A program made the position numbers and the translations under genes. 64,000 nucleotides of DNA from JAVBMU01 sp031551755 (lineage in GTDB: Bacteria; Actinomycetota; Actinomycetes; Actinomycetales; Cellulomonadaceae), in assembly GCA_031551755.1 (NCBI GenBank), contig JAVBNE010000001.1, positions 1-64,000 on the forward strand, read 5' to 3'. Positions within the stretch are counted from its first letter, which is position 1, and each line of letters starts with the position of its first letter. Positions 42,954 through 52,088 of the stretch are shown here, in pieces. The notes beneath the pieces were generated by a model. The model had not been told where the DNA came from. It saw only the letters and a program-made list of their open reading frames with translations, and did not search any database.

Positions 42954-44834
42954 ATGGCACGAGCAGTCGGCATCGACCTGGGCACCACCAACTCGGTGGT
43001 CACCGTCCTGGAGGGCGGCGAGCCCACCGTGATCGCCAACGCCGAGGGGTCGCGCACGACGCCGTCGGTCGTTGCATTCTCCAAGACCGGTGAGGTCTTG
43101 GTCGGGGAGGTCGCCAAGCGGCAGGCCGTCACCAACGTGGACCGCACCATCAGCTCCGTCAAGCGTCACATGGGTACGGACTGGTCGGTCACCATCGACG
43201 ACAAGAAGTACAACGCGCAGGAGATCTCCGCCCGCATCCTGGGCAAGCTCAAGCGCGACGCCGAGGAATACCTGGGTGCCCCCGTCACCGATGCGGTCAT
43301 TACCGTCCCGGCCTACTTCAACGACGCCGAGCGTCAGGCCACCAAGGACGCCGGGCAGATCGCGGGGCTGAACGTCACCCGCATCGTCAACGAGCCCACC
43401 GCCGCAGCGCTGGCCTACGGCCTGGAGAAGGGCAAGGAGGATGAGCTGATCCTGGTCTTCGACCTGGGCGGCGGAACCTTCGACGTCTCCCTGCTGGAGG
43501 TCGGCAAGGACGAGGACGAGTTCTCCACCATTCAGGTGCGGGCCACCTCCGGTGACAACCGTCTGGGCGGCGACGACTGGGACAACCGGATCGTCGAACA
43601 CCTCATCAAGCAGGTGAAGAACTCCTCGGGTGTCGACCTGTCCAAGGACAAGATCGCCCTCCAGCGGCTGCGTGAGGCCGCCGAGCAGGCCAAGAAGGAA
43701 CTGTCCTCGGCCGCGAGCACCACGATCTCGATGCAGTACCTGTCCATGAGCGAGAACGGACCCATCCACCTGGATGAGAAGCTGACCCGCGCTCAGTTCC
43801 AGCAGATGACGCAGGACCTGCTCGACCGCACCAAGGCGCCGTTCCACTCGGTCATCCGCGACGCCGGCATCTCGGTGTCGGACATCGACCACATCGTGCT
43901 CGTCGGTGGCTCCACACGGATGCCCGCCGTCACCGAGGTGATCAAGGAACTGACCGGCGGTCGCGAACCCAACAAGGGCGTCAACCCGGACGAGGTCGTG
44001 GCAGTCGGCGCCGCCTTGCAGGCCGGTGTGATCTCCGGCGACCGCAAGGACGTCCTGCTCATCGACGTCACCCCGTTGTCCCTCGGCATCGAGACCAAGG
44101 GTGGGGTGATGACGAAGCTGATCGAGCGCAACACGGCCATCCCGACCAAGCGGTCCGAGATCTTCTCGACTGCCGACGACAACCAGCCCTCGGTGCTGAT
44201 CCAGGTCTTCCAGGGTGAGCGCGAGTTCGCTCGGGACAACAAGGGCCTGGGTACCTTCGAGCTGACCGGGATCGCCCCTGCGCCTCGCGGGATGCCGCAG
44301 ATCGAGGTGACCTTCGACATCGATGCCAACGGCATCGTGCACGTCTCCGCGAAGGACCGGGGCACGGGCAAGGAGCAGTCGATGACGATCACCGGTGGCT
44401 CGGCGCTGCCGAAGGAGGACATCGACCGCATGGTCAAGGAGGCCGAGGAGCACGCGGCTGAGGACAAGAAGCGCCGCGAGGACGCCGAAACCCGGAACCA
44501 GGCGGAAGCTTTCGCCTACTCGACCGAAAAGCTGATCACGGATAACCGGGACAAGCTCCCCGCCGAGGTTGTCACCGAGGTCGAGGCCGATGTCGCCGCG
44601 GTCAAGTCGGCGCTGGAAGGCACGGACGCGGACGCGGTGAAGTCCGCCTACGAGAAACTGGGGGCTTCGTCCCAGAAGATCGGCCAGGCTCTGTATGCGG
44701 CGGGTGAGCAGGAGCAGGCAGCGGGCGACCATGCCGCCGCCGATGCCGACGCGGCGTCCGCAGCCGGCGCGACCTCGACTCCGGATGAGGACGTGGTGGA
44801 CGCCGAGATCGTGGATGACGAGGACAGCAAGTGA
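42954..44834 (+). CDS. dnaK: chaperone DnaK (Hsp70)
   Basis: A 626-residue Hsp70. N-terminal ATPase starts ARAVGIDLGTTNSVV, with VPAYFNDAERQATKDAG, VFDLGGGTFDVSLLEV and LVGGSTRMPAV; substrate domain with DVTPLSLGIETKGG; C-terminal tail ends EIVDDEDSK-like acidic. Works with GrpE and DnaJ next door. Good ribosome-binding site (GGAGG). Controlled by HspR through two HAIR sites. Length is normal for the family. Confidence 0.98.
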   Translation: MARAVGIDLGTTNSVVTVLEGGEPTVIANAEGSRTTPSVVAFSKTGEVLVGEVAKRQAVTNVDRTISSVKRHMGTDWSVTIDDKKYNAQEISARILGKLKRDAEEYLGAPVTDAVITVPAYFNDAERQATKDAGQIAGLNVTRIVNEPTAAALAYGLEKGKEDELILVFDLGGGTFDVSLLEVGKDEDEFSTIQVRATSGDNRLGGDDWDNRIVEHLIKQVKNSSGVDLSKDKIALQRLREAAEQAKKELSSAASTTISMQYLSMSENGPIHLDEKLTRAQFQQMTQDLLDRTKAPFHSVIRDAGISVSDIDHIVLVGGSTRMPAVTEVIKELTGGREPNKGVNPDEVVAVGAALQAGVISGDRKDVLLIDVTPLSLGIETKGGVMTKLIERNTAIPTKRSEIFSTADDNQPSVLIQVFQGEREFARDNKGLGTFELTGIAPAPRGMPQIEVTFDIDANGIVHVSAKDRGTGKEQSMTITGGSALPKEDIDRMVKEAEEHAAEDKKRREDAETRNQAEAFAYSTEKLITDNRDKLPAEVVTEVEADVAAVKSALEGTDADAVKSAYEKLGASSQKIGQALYAAGEQEQAAGDHAAADADAASAAGATSTPDEDVVDAEIVDDEDSK

Positions 44835-45451
44835 CCACCCCGGCACCCGGGTCTCCGGACGGACCGGACGGCCCGGAGCAGCCGTTCCAGTTCACGGATA
44901 AGCGCAAGGTGACTCCGGAGGGCGAGCGTGTCTCGCCCTCCGGGGCCTCCCCGGACGGCGACTCGACCGATCCGCTGGCCGGGCTGGATTTCGAGCCGAC
45001 GGGCGCCGCGGGTGAGGACTCCGCGATCCTGGCCGCCAAAGCCGAGGCCGCCGAACACCTGGAAGCCCTGCAACGCGAACGTGCGAGCTTCACCAACTAC
45101 CGCAACCGGGCGCTGCGCGACCAGGAGTCGGCGCGGACCCGCGGGATCGAAGATGTGCTGACCGGCCTGTTGCCGGTCCTGGACGACATCGATCGGGTAC
45201 GACAGGCCGGTGACCTCGCAGGACCGTTCGCGGCCATCGTCGAGAAGCTCGACGGCAGCCTGACCAAATTCGGCATCGAGCGGTACGGGGCTGTCGGGGA
45301 AGAATTCGACCCCACGGTGCACGACGCTCTCATGCACCAGGCGGATCCCGAGGCCACGACTACGACCATCAAGGTGGTCATCGAGCCCGGTTACCGCATC
45401 GGTGACAAGGTCGTGCGGGCAGCACGCGTGTCGGTGGTAGGACCGGAGTAA
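44831..45451 (+). CDS. grpE: nucleotide exchange factor GrpE
   Basis: A 206-residue DnaK partner. Long disordered acidic/Pro N-terminus (~70 residues), coiled coil (AAEHLEALQRERASFTNYRNRALRDQE), then the beta domain with YGAVGEEFDPTVHDALMHQ and YRIGDKVVRAARVSV. GTG start overlaps the dnaK stop (GTGA). Confidence 0.96.
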   Translation: MTTPAPGSPDGPDGPEQPFQFTDKRKVTPEGERVSPSGASPDGDSTDPLAGLDFEPTGAAGEDSAILAAKAEAAEHLEALQRERASFTNYRNRALRDQESARTRGIEDVLTGLLPVLDDIDRVRQAGDLAGPFAAIVEKLDGSLTKFGIERYGAVGEEFDPTVHDALMHQADPEATTTTIKVVIEPGYRIGDKVVRAARVSVVGPE

Positions 45452-45454
45452 CCC

Positions 45455-46438
45455 GTGACCGGACAAGATTGGATGGAGAAGGACTTCTACGCCGCCCTGG
45501 GCGTCCCCAAGGACGCCGACGACGCCGCGATCAAGAAGGCCTATCGCAAGCTGGCGCGGACCTGGCACCCCGATCAGAACGCGGGGAACCCGGACGCGGA
45601 GGCGAAGTTCAAGGAGATCGGTGAGGCCTATGCCGTACTCTCCGACGCCGAGCAGCGCCAGCAGTACGACGCCATCCGGGCCATGGCCGGCGGTGGTGCG
45701 CGATTCGCCGCGGGTGGACCGGGCGGCGGCAACGGTGGCTTCGAAGACCTCTTCGGCGGCATGTTCGGTGCCGGCGGCGGTGGTCAGGGCGGCCGGGTGC
45801 GGTTCAACACCGGCGGCTACGGCGGCGACCAGGGTGGTTTCGAGGACATCCTGGCGGGAATGTTCGGTGGTGGCGGGGCGCCGCGACCACAGGCCGGAGC
45901 GGATATCGCTGCGACTACCACCCTGCCGTTCCGGCAGGCCGTGGAAGGCTCCACTGTCACCTTCACGGTGGACGGCCGCAATGTCACCACCAAGATCCCA
46001 CCGGGAGTACGTGACGGGCAGAAGATCCGGCTGCGGGGCAAGGGCCGACCGGGTTCCGCCGGCGGGCCGGCCGGCGACCTGATCGTCACCGTAAAAGTCA
46101 CCCCGCATGCGGTCTTCACTGCGGACGGAGCCAACCTGCGGCTCACTGTCCCGGTCACCTTCGCCGAGGCCGCACTGGGCGCCACGATCGAAGTCCCGAC
46201 GCTCGACGGAGCCACGGTCAAGGTCAAGGTCCCGGCGGGCACCCCCTCGGGCCGCACCTTGCGGGTCAAGAACCGGGGTATCGAGAAGGCGAAGGGCTCC
46301 GGCGACCTGCTGGTCACTGTGGCGGTCAGCGTGCCGCAGAAGCTCTCGAAGGCGGCGCAGGCCGCCGTGGAGGCGTTCGCCGCCGAGACTGACGGTGTCG
46401 ACGTGCGGGCCGACCTGGTCCGCCAGGCTGCTCTCTGA
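45455..46438 (+). CDS. dnaJ: DnaJ co-chaperone lacking the zinc domain
   Basis: A 327-residue J protein. J domain at 9-75 with HPD (TWHPDQN), a Gly/Phe-rich stretch, then directly the two beta-sandwich client domains. There are no CxxCxGxG repeats, so it is a type II (CbpA/DnaJ1-like) form, as in many actinobacterial dnaK operons. GTG 45455 starts 3 bp after grpE. A hairpin follows before hspR. Confidence 0.94.
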   Translation: MTGQDWMEKDFYAALGVPKDADDAAIKKAYRKLARTWHPDQNAGNPDAEAKFKEIGEAYAVLSDAEQRQQYDAIRAMAGGGARFAAGGPGGGNGGFEDLFGGMFGAGGGGQGGRVRFNTGGYGGDQGGFEDILAGMFGGGGAPRPQAGADIAATTTLPFRQAVEGSTVTFTVDGRNVTTKIPPGVRDGQKIRLRGKGRPGSAGGPAGDLIVTVKVTPHAVFTADGANLRLTVPVTFAEAALGATIEVPTLDGATVKVKVPAGTPSGRTLRVKNRGIEKAKGSGDLLVTVAVSVPQKLSKAAQAAVEAFAAETDGVDVRADLVRQAAL

Positions 46439-46446
46439 CAGCCACC

Positions 46447-46470
46447 GGCCGGACCCGCACGGGTCCGGCC
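46447..46470 (+). terminator. hairpin between dnaJ and hspR
   Basis: GGCCGGACCC (46447-46456) pairs with GGGTCCGGCC (46461-46470), loop GCAC, between dnaJ and hspR. No T-run, so it may lower rather than stop read-through into hspR, or be a stability element. Confidence 0.6.
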
Positions 46471-46505
46471 ACCACTCCTGCCAGCCGCGACGACAGAAGG
46501 GGCCG

Positions 46506-46931
46506 ATGATGAGCGATGACGATCCGATCCTCGTGATCTCCCAGGCGGCGGCGCTCGCCGGCATGCATCCGCAGACCCTACGGCAGTACGACCGCCTCGG
46601 CCTGGTTATACCCCGCAGGACACCGGGCCGGGGGCGCAGGTACTCCCGGCGCGATGTCGCCAAATTGCTGGAGATTCAGCGGCTGAGTCAGGATGAGGGC
46701 ATCAACCTCGCCGGCATCATGCGCATCCTTGCGTTGGAGTCCAAGGTGGAGCGCCTGGAACGCAATCTTGCGGTTCTCGCGGCACGTGTCGAGCCTGGGG
46801 ACCGGGTGTTCGCGGCAGCCAGTAGTGGGGATGTGGTCGTGGTGCCTCGGGGACGCCGGGTCCGTGCGGGTCAGGGGGAGTCGCCGACCGCTCGCGCGCT
46901 GGTCGTCTGGCGTCCTTCGCCTCGCCGCTGA
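46506..46931 (+). CDS. hspR: heat-shock repressor HspR
   Basis: A 141-residue MerR-type repressor of the dnaK operon. HTH and wing at about 8-75: LVISQAAALAGMHPQTLRQYDRLGLVIPRRT-GRGRRYSRRDVAKL-IQRLSQDEGINLAGI. A coiled coil follows (ALESKVERLERNLAVLAARV). ATG 46506 or 46509, with AGAAGGGG in front. Target sites (HAIR) are visible upstream of dnaK. DnaK acts as its co-repressor in Streptomyces; likely the same here. Confidence 0.95.
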   Translation: MMSDDDPILVISQAAALAGMHPQTLRQYDRLGLVIPRRTPGRGRRYSRRDVAKLLEIQRLSQDEGINLAGIMRILALESKVERLERNLAVLAARVEPGDRVFAAASSGDVVVVPRGRRVRAGQGESPTARALVVWRPSPRR

Positions 46932-47005
46932 CTCGACGTCGGCCGGCCCACCATGGACGGCATCCACCGGGCCGCCACGATGGTCCGCCCGAACCGGCCC
47001 CCGCG

Positions 47006-47788
47006 TCAGCCGGCACGGCGCAGGTCGGCGAGCAGCGTGATCACCTGGCGGTGGGTGGCGGGCAATGGTGCTACCCGGGTCTGCGGGGCGAGCGCCTCGA
47101 TACCGTGCGATTCGGCCACCCGGGTGATCGTTGCGCGAACCTCCTCGCTCACGCATGGCCCCGGATCGGCGTCGGTGAGGACAACGTAGACGCCATTGCC
47201 CAGCGTGGCCATCGGATGGCCGACCCCGAAGACCGCCATTAGCGCCTGGCCGACGACGGCCACCTCAGCCGGATCGATCCCATGTGCACGGGACGCGTCG
47301 ATCACCAACAGGGCGTACCGATCGCCGGCGGCCACCAGGGAGCGGGCCGCATTGCCGTAAACTTCGGCCAGGCGTTCGATCAGGTACTGCGTCGTCCCCA
47401 GGCCTGAGACGGGATCATGGACCGCCGGCCGCACCGCCCACTCCTGCACGGTCGCCACCCACCCGGTCGCCACGACGCGCAGGATCTCGGCGCTGGGTGC
47501 ACCACCGGCCGCCTGGTAGAGGCAGCCGATGTCGTCGATGGTCTCGCCGATGCCCACGCCGCCCAGGGCGCGGGCGTGGGCGAGCCGCTCGGCCGCTGCC
47601 GAGATTCCCCTTCCGGTGATGATCGCCCACACCAAGGCGTCCACCCCGGGGTGGTACCAATCGCTCGGGTGCAGCCAGACCGTCGCCTGGCTGATCTGTC
47701 GCCATCGTTCCCGGAGTTCGGCGGCCGATTGCGGCCCCTGGACGGGTGTTGGACCCACACAGATGAGACGGCCGAAGTGCATGAACAT
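47006..47788 (-). CDS. degenerate GGDEF-domain protein
   Basis: A 260-residue cytoplasmic protein. The C-terminal ~165 residues have GGDEF-domain landmarks: DPVSGLGTTQYLIERLAEVYG (like DxLTGLxN) and ALLVIDASRAHGID, but the active loop reads LGNGVYVVL where GGDEF should be. It therefore should not make c-di-GMP and may bind nucleotide or act as a scaffold. The N-terminal ~95 residues (RERWRQISQATVWLHPSDWYHPGVDALVWAII) are unfamiliar. ATG 47788 is chosen because the earlier start at 47920 overlaps the divergent sigma gene. Confidence 0.7.
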   Translation of the reverse strand: MFMHFGRLICVGPTPVQGPQSAAELRERWRQISQATVWLHPSDWYHPGVDALVWAIITGRGISAAAERLAHARALGGVGIGETIDDIGCLYQAAGGAPSAEILRVVATGWVATVQEWAVRPAVHDPVSGLGTTQYLIERLAEVYGNAARSLVAAGDRYALLVIDASRAHGIDPAEVAVVGQALMAVFGVGHPMATLGNGVYVVLTDADPGPCVSEEVRATITRVAESHGIEALAPQTRVAPLPATHRQVITLLADLRRAG

Positions 47789-47913
47789 GACGCGCTCTTC
47801 GTCATCCGCACGGTGGCGATCCGCCCGCCTGGCCCTTTGCGTCCCGGCTTGCGAGGCCACCGATCCTGAGCTTCGATCACGCCGGGAATCCATGACCCGT
47901 CGGGCGGTGGGCG

Positions 47914-50439
47914 ATGACACAACCGGAGACAGCCAAGTCGACGTTGAGCGACGCCGAACTCATCGCTGCCGTGCAGAGGGGGGATTCGGAAGCCTACGGG
48001 ACGCTCTACGAGCGGCATGCCGGAGCCGCCCGCACGGTCGCCGGGCGTTATCTTGCTTCCGCTGATGCCGATGACGTCGTCGCCGACGCCTTCGCCCGAG
48101 TCCTCGCACTGTTGCAGGAGGGGCGTGGCCCGACGGTCGCCTTTCGCGCCTACCTGTTCACGGTGGTCCGTCGGATGTGTTACGACCTGGCCAGCCGAAG
48201 GCGTCGCGACTCACCCGTCACCGACCCCCGATCGGATCGCGGGACAGCCGAAGATCCGGCCTTGGCGAGATTCGAACGATCCGTGGTGACCCACGCGTTC
48301 AAGTCGCTTCCCGAACGCTGGCAGGCGGTGCTCTGGTACACCGAGGTCGAGGATCTGCCCCCGGCCCGGATCGCTCCACTTTTGGGCCTGACGGCCAATG
48401 GCGTCTCAGCGCTGAGCTACCGGGCCAGGGAAGGGTTGCGGCAGGCGTATCTGCAAGAGCATCTGCAGTCGGCGTCCGGGACGGCCTGCCGATCGGTGAC
48501 GGCGCTTCTCGGCGGATATGTACGCGGTGGGGTTGCCCAGCGCGAGCAGATGATGATCGACGAGCATTTGATCACCTGTACGGCCTGCCGTGATGTCGTG
48601 GTCGAGTTGACGGACGTCTCCCACGGTATGCGCACGGTGATTGCCCCGCTGGTGCTCGGGACGGGCGCGATGGGTCTGGTCGGACGATCGCTGCCGTTGG
48701 CCGGCGGCGGAGCGGTCGGTGGTGGCTTGGGCGCCGTCGGGGGCTCGGTCGGTTCGGCGGGATTGACAGGGTCGGTGGCGACCGGATTGACCTCGACAGG
48801 CTTGGCGTCGGTCGGCACGGGGGCCGGATCCGCGGCCATGACCGGAGGAATCTCGACCGCGGCGACCGCCGGGGGGGCCTCCACCGCTCTCGGGGCGGGT
48901 GGTGCATCGGCGGTCTTCGGTGGGTTCGGTGTCGTGACCGGCGCGGGCACGGCCGTCGCTGGCCCGCTACCGTTGGCGACGGTGGCCGTCACGGTGGCGG
49001 CAGCGGCCGGCCTGGGGTTCGTCGGGGTGGTGGGAGCGCTCTCAGGTTCCACCACCACGCCGACGGTGATAGTGGCCGAGGCCGACCCGAGCCCAACGGT
49101 GACGGCTGCCCCGCCAGCGACCACGCCGACACCCACCGACCTTCCGGCTGACTCGGGTGGTGTCGCACCTGCGGTGCCGGTCGAGCCAGCGCCGGTGGCG
49201 GAACAGCCGGTCGACCCACCGAGCCCGGACGCCGTGTCGCCCGGGGTGACGCCGACTCCCGCGCAGGCCGACGAGCCCCCTCCAGGCGCGGACGTACCGA
49301 GCCCGGACGCTTCCGTGGACGTTTCCCTGCAGACGGTGACGATGGTCGCTCGGCGCCCCGTCGACCTGCACGTGGTGGCAGTGAACTCCGGTGATGCCGC
49401 TGCCGAAGGGGTCTGGGTGGATCTGCTGTTGCCGGCCGGGCTCGATGACGCCGAAACCAAGGTGTCGGTGGGCGGCACGGCTGTTCCCGGCGGTTTCCTC
49501 ACCGATCCCGAATGTGCCCCCGGTATCGAACAGCCGGACGAGACCGAGATCGTGACCTGCTCGGTGGGCGCGCTTGCGGCACATGAGTCGCGTGACCTCG
49601 AAGTCGCCGTCACCGCCCGCCGGGGCGGTGAGTATGCGATCGAGGCCACGGTGCGCTCGCGTGGACATGATCCGGTGCGCAAACAACTGGGCGCCGTGCC
49701 GGTGTCGTACTTCGGTGCGCAGTTGCGGTCGGTGGACATCGCGGCGGTGCCTGTCGCGAATCCGGGGACTGCACTGGTGGAGATACCCATCCGCAATGTT
49801 GGGGACCGCAGTGCGGTGGGACCCCAGGTGACGATCAAGATGCCCCGCGGAGTGGCGCTGGTGGCCGACACCCAGGGCGAGCAGCAGGTGGGCGACTGGA
49901 CCTGCACGTCCGGCCGCCGGGTGACGTGCGTGGCACCGCAGGGGCTGACGATCGATCCCGGCGAACGTGCCCTGTTGCGGTTCGAGCTAGCCACCGACGG
50001 TAGTCGGGCCGGCGGTATCGCCCAGCTCCACGTCGCGGCGACAGCCGCGGGTGCGCGCTCCGGCGGCAGCCGTCTGGTCAGATTGGCCGTGGAACGGCGC
50101 TGGGAGGGAGTGGGCGACATCGAGTTCACCAGCCGCTGTGTCGGCAAGGCGAACCGGGACCTGGAGGCAAGAGCAGTCCTCGTCAGCCGTGCCACCGTGC
50201 CGCAGACCGTTTGGCTGGAGACTGAATGGGGGCCGGGGGAACCGGTGGCCGCCAATGCTGGGCGGGACCGTGTGGCGGTGAGCAGCCGGGTCCCGGCGCG
50301 GACGGGTGCGCGGGATTGGGCCGGGACCGCCACGGTGGTGGTGACACGGACGTTCGCCAGGGTGACATACCGGCACGCCGTCACGGGGCGGTTCCCGGTG
50401 TTGACCTGCGGGTCCTCAGGGCCTGCTCAGGCCGAATAA
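47914..50439 (+). CDS. second ECF sigma factor fused to zinc finger, membrane and extracellular domains
   Basis: An 841-residue relative of the protein at 11280. Sigma region 2 at about 12-95 (SADADDVVADAFARVLALL), region 4 at about 130-183 (SLPERWQAVLWYTEVEDLP ... LLGLTANGVSALSYRAREGLR), zinc motif H218-x3-C222-x2-C225. Then a long Gly/Ala region with a membrane helix (about 350-372), a Pro/Asp/Thr linker, and an extracellular part with DUF11/CARDB-like beta repeats (RRPVDLHVVAVNSGDAAAEGVWVDLLLPAGL and a second unit about 590-680). One chain thus carries sigma factor, anti-sigma and outer sensor. Divergent from the degenerate GGDEF gene. Confidence 0.87.
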   Translation: MTQPETAKSTLSDAELIAAVQRGDSEAYGTLYERHAGAARTVAGRYLASADADDVVADAFARVLALLQEGRGPTVAFRAYLFTVVRRMCYDLASRRRRDSPVTDPRSDRGTAEDPALARFERSVVTHAFKSLPERWQAVLWYTEVEDLPPARIAPLLGLTANGVSALSYRAREGLRQAYLQEHLQSASGTACRSVTALLGGYVRGGVAQREQMMIDEHLITCTACRDVVVELTDVSHGMRTVIAPLVLGTGAMGLVGRSLPLAGGGAVGGGLGAVGGSVGSAGLTGSVATGLTSTGLASVGTGAGSAAMTGGISTAATAGGASTALGAGGASAVFGGFGVVTGAGTAVAGPLPLATVAVTVAAAAGLGFVGVVGALSGSTTTPTVIVAEADPSPTVTAAPPATTPTPTDLPADSGGVAPAVPVEPAPVAEQPVDPPSPDAVSPGVTPTPAQADEPPPGADVPSPDASVDVSLQTVTMVARRPVDLHVVAVNSGDAAAEGVWVDLLLPAGLDDAETKVSVGGTAVPGGFLTDPECAPGIEQPDETEIVTCSVGALAAHESRDLEVAVTARRGGEYAIEATVRSRGHDPVRKQLGAVPVSYFGAQLRSVDIAAVPVANPGTALVEIPIRNVGDRSAVGPQVTIKMPRGVALVADTQGEQQVGDWTCTSGRRVTCVAPQGLTIDPGERALLRFELATDGSRAGGIAQLHVAATAAGARSGGSRLVRLAVERRWEGVGDIEFTSRCVGKANRDLEARAVLVSRATVPQTVWLETEWGPGEPVAANAGRDRVAVSSRVPARTGARDWAGTATVVVTRTFARVTYRHAVTGRFPVLTCGSSGPAQAE

Positions 50440-50467
50440 CTCGGTACGTATGTACCTAGAAAAGAGG

Positions 50468-50498
50468 CCGACCCGCCGGGTGTGGGCCGGCGGGTCGG
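50468..50498 (+). terminator. hairpin after second fused sigma gene
   Basis: CCGACCCGCCGG (50468-50479) pairs perfectly with CCGGCGGGTCGG (50487-50498), loop GTGTGGG, about 30 bp after the stop codon. It can serve the convergent upp side as well. Confidence 0.75.
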
Positions 50499-50685
50499 CG
50501 GGTGTCGGCCAGCCAGGGGGGAGGGTCCGGCCGACACGGACGCTCTGCCGCGCCCGCACGCGCAGGGGGGCGCTGCGGGGGCCTGAGCGTCATGAAGGAG
50601 CATGCCAGTTTCCAGCCCCGCTGCCAAGGGTGCATGCGGATCTCTCACCCAATGAGACGCGGATCTCCGACTGTTTTGTCCGTTC

Positions 50686-51321
50686 TCAGACGGCGCCGTA
50701 GAGGCGATCGCCTGCGTCGCCGAGGCCGGGCACGATGTATGCCTTCTCATTGAGCCTGTCATCCACGGCCGCAACGACTACGTGGACCGACACCCGGTCG
50801 CCCACAGCCTGCTTGACCACCTCGATGCCCTCGGGAGCCGCCAGAAGGCACACGGCCGTCACATCGCGTGCCCCCCGCTCGACCATGTAGTCGATCGCCG
50901 CCACGAGAGTGCCACCGGTCGCGAGCATCGGGTCGAGCAGGAAGACATGGCGTCCCGTGAGATCTTCGGGGAGCCGGTTCGCGTAGGTGATCGCCTCCAG
51001 GGTCTCCTCGTCACGCTGCATCCCGAGGAAGCCGACTTCAGCCGTCGGAAGCAGTCTCGTCATGCCATCCAGCATGCCAAGCCCGGCTCGCAGAATTGGC
51101 ACAACGAGCGGTCGTGGCTCGGCGAGTCGCACCCCCGTCGTCGTCGTGACCGGAGTCTCGATCTGCCGGGCTTCGATGCGCACGTCCCGAGTCGCCTCAT
51201 AGGCGAGCAAAGTGACCAGCTCGTCCACTAGCAGTCTGAACGTCGGTGAGTCGGTGTTCTTGTTTCGCAGAACGGTGAGTTTGTGGGCGACCAGCGGGTG
51301 ATCGGCGACGTGCAGGCGCAT
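50686..51321 (-). CDS. upp: uracil phosphoribosyltransferase
   Basis: A 211-residue enzyme making UMP from uracil and PRPP. Clear blocks: HPLVAHKLTVLRNKNTDS, PILRAGLGMLDG, GFLGMQRDEETL, and PRPP loop LLDPMLATGGTLVAAI. ATG 51321 gives the family length; the open frame continues to 51444 without similarity. Divergent from tadA deaminase. Confidence 0.97.
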   Translation of the reverse strand: MRLHVADHPLVAHKLTVLRNKNTDSPTFRLLVDELVTLLAYEATRDVRIEARQIETPVTTTTGVRLAEPRPLVVPILRAGLGMLDGMTRLLPTAEVGFLGMQRDEETLEAITYANRLPEDLTGRHVFLLDPMLATGGTLVAAIDYMVERGARDVTAVCLLAAPEGIEVVKQAVGDRVSVHVVVAAVDDRLNEKAYIVPGLGDAGDRLYGAV

Positions 51322-51398
51322 GCTGCCACCGTACCCGGCGTCCGCTGGTCGGACCGCCGGTAACCTGGCCCTTCGAGGCCTCGATGAGGGGAGGGCGC

Positions 51399-51926
51399 AT
51401 GCCAGGAATCGACCTGTCGTGGGCGACTGGCGGCGGATTCCCACCCGCGACGTTGCCCGCCCGTGACCGACTCTGGGCCGAGCTCATGGGGGTGGCATTA
51501 CATCAGGCCACCCACGCCTTGGATTCAGGGGACGTCCCGGTGGGGGCGCTCGTCGTCGGTGCGGACGGCTCGCTGCTGGGACTTGGCCGCAACCGGCGCG
51601 AAGAGTTGGGCGATCCGACCGCCCACGCTGAGATTCTCGCCCTTCGCCAGGCAGCCGCGTCGAGTGGCCAGTGGCGGTTGTCCGGCTGCACACTCGTGGT
51701 CACATTGGAGCCGTGCGCGATGTGCGCCGGTGCGGCGGTCGCTGCCCGCATCGACCGTTTGGTACTGGGCGCGTGGGATCCGAAGGCTGGGGCGACCGGC
51801 TCGGTGTGGGACTTGGTGCGGGACAACGCGGCACTCCATCGGATCGAGGTGGTCGCCGGCGTCCGGGCCGCCGAATGCGCGCAGGTCCTCCGGGACTTCT
51901 TCGCCCAGCAGCGCCGCGAAGCGTGA
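51399..51926 (+). CDS. tadA: tRNA-specific adenosine deaminase
   Basis: A 175-residue zinc deaminase that turns A34 into inosine in tRNA-Arg. Zinc site: HAE (in PTAHAEILALRQAA) and PCAMCAGA. Also DVPVGALVV and ARIDRLVLGAWDPKAGATGS. ATG 51399 has GGGAGGG upstream. N-terminus is about 20 residues longer than typical TadA. The upp-tadA divergent pair is common in actinobacteria. Confidence 0.94.
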   Translation: MPGIDLSWATGGGFPPATLPARDRLWAELMGVALHQATHALDSGDVPVGALVVGADGSLLGLGRNRREELGDPTAHAEILALRQAAASSGQWRLSGCTLVVTLEPCAMCAGAAVAARIDRLVLGAWDPKAGATGSVWDLVRDNAALHRIEVVAGVRAAECAQVLRDFFAQQRREA

Positions 51927-51937
51927 CCAAAGTCACA
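51922..51937. promoter_or_regulatory. Crp-like site 1 of the pel-like unit
   Basis: CGTGACCAAAGTCACA matches TGTGA-N6-TCACA at 9 of 10 positions. It overlaps the stop of tadA and lies about 152 bp before the PelF-like gene. Confidence 0.5.
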
Positions 51938-52088
51938 GACAGCCGTACGTCCCGAAAAACCGGTCTAAAGGATGGCAGAATAGGGCCTTCATGGGTTGGC
52001 CATGGGGCCACTGAGGGATGTGAGGGGTCGATGCGGTGAACAGCGCAACCCTTGGTCGTGCCATGGCCGCAGCGAGCGACGATCGTTC

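Noticed and set aside
42936..44846. Long open frame antisense to dnaK (636 codons)
   Set aside because: Its codons mirror dnaK; high-GC coding DNA leaves opposite frames open. No conserved domain.
44648..46663. Long antisense frame across grpE and dnaJ
   Set aside because: Runs over three well-supported genes; the translation is low-complexity.
48417..50384. 655-codon antisense frame in the second fused sigma gene
   Set aside because: Ser/Pro/Thr-rich shadow of the Gly/Ala/Pro coding sequence; no family features.
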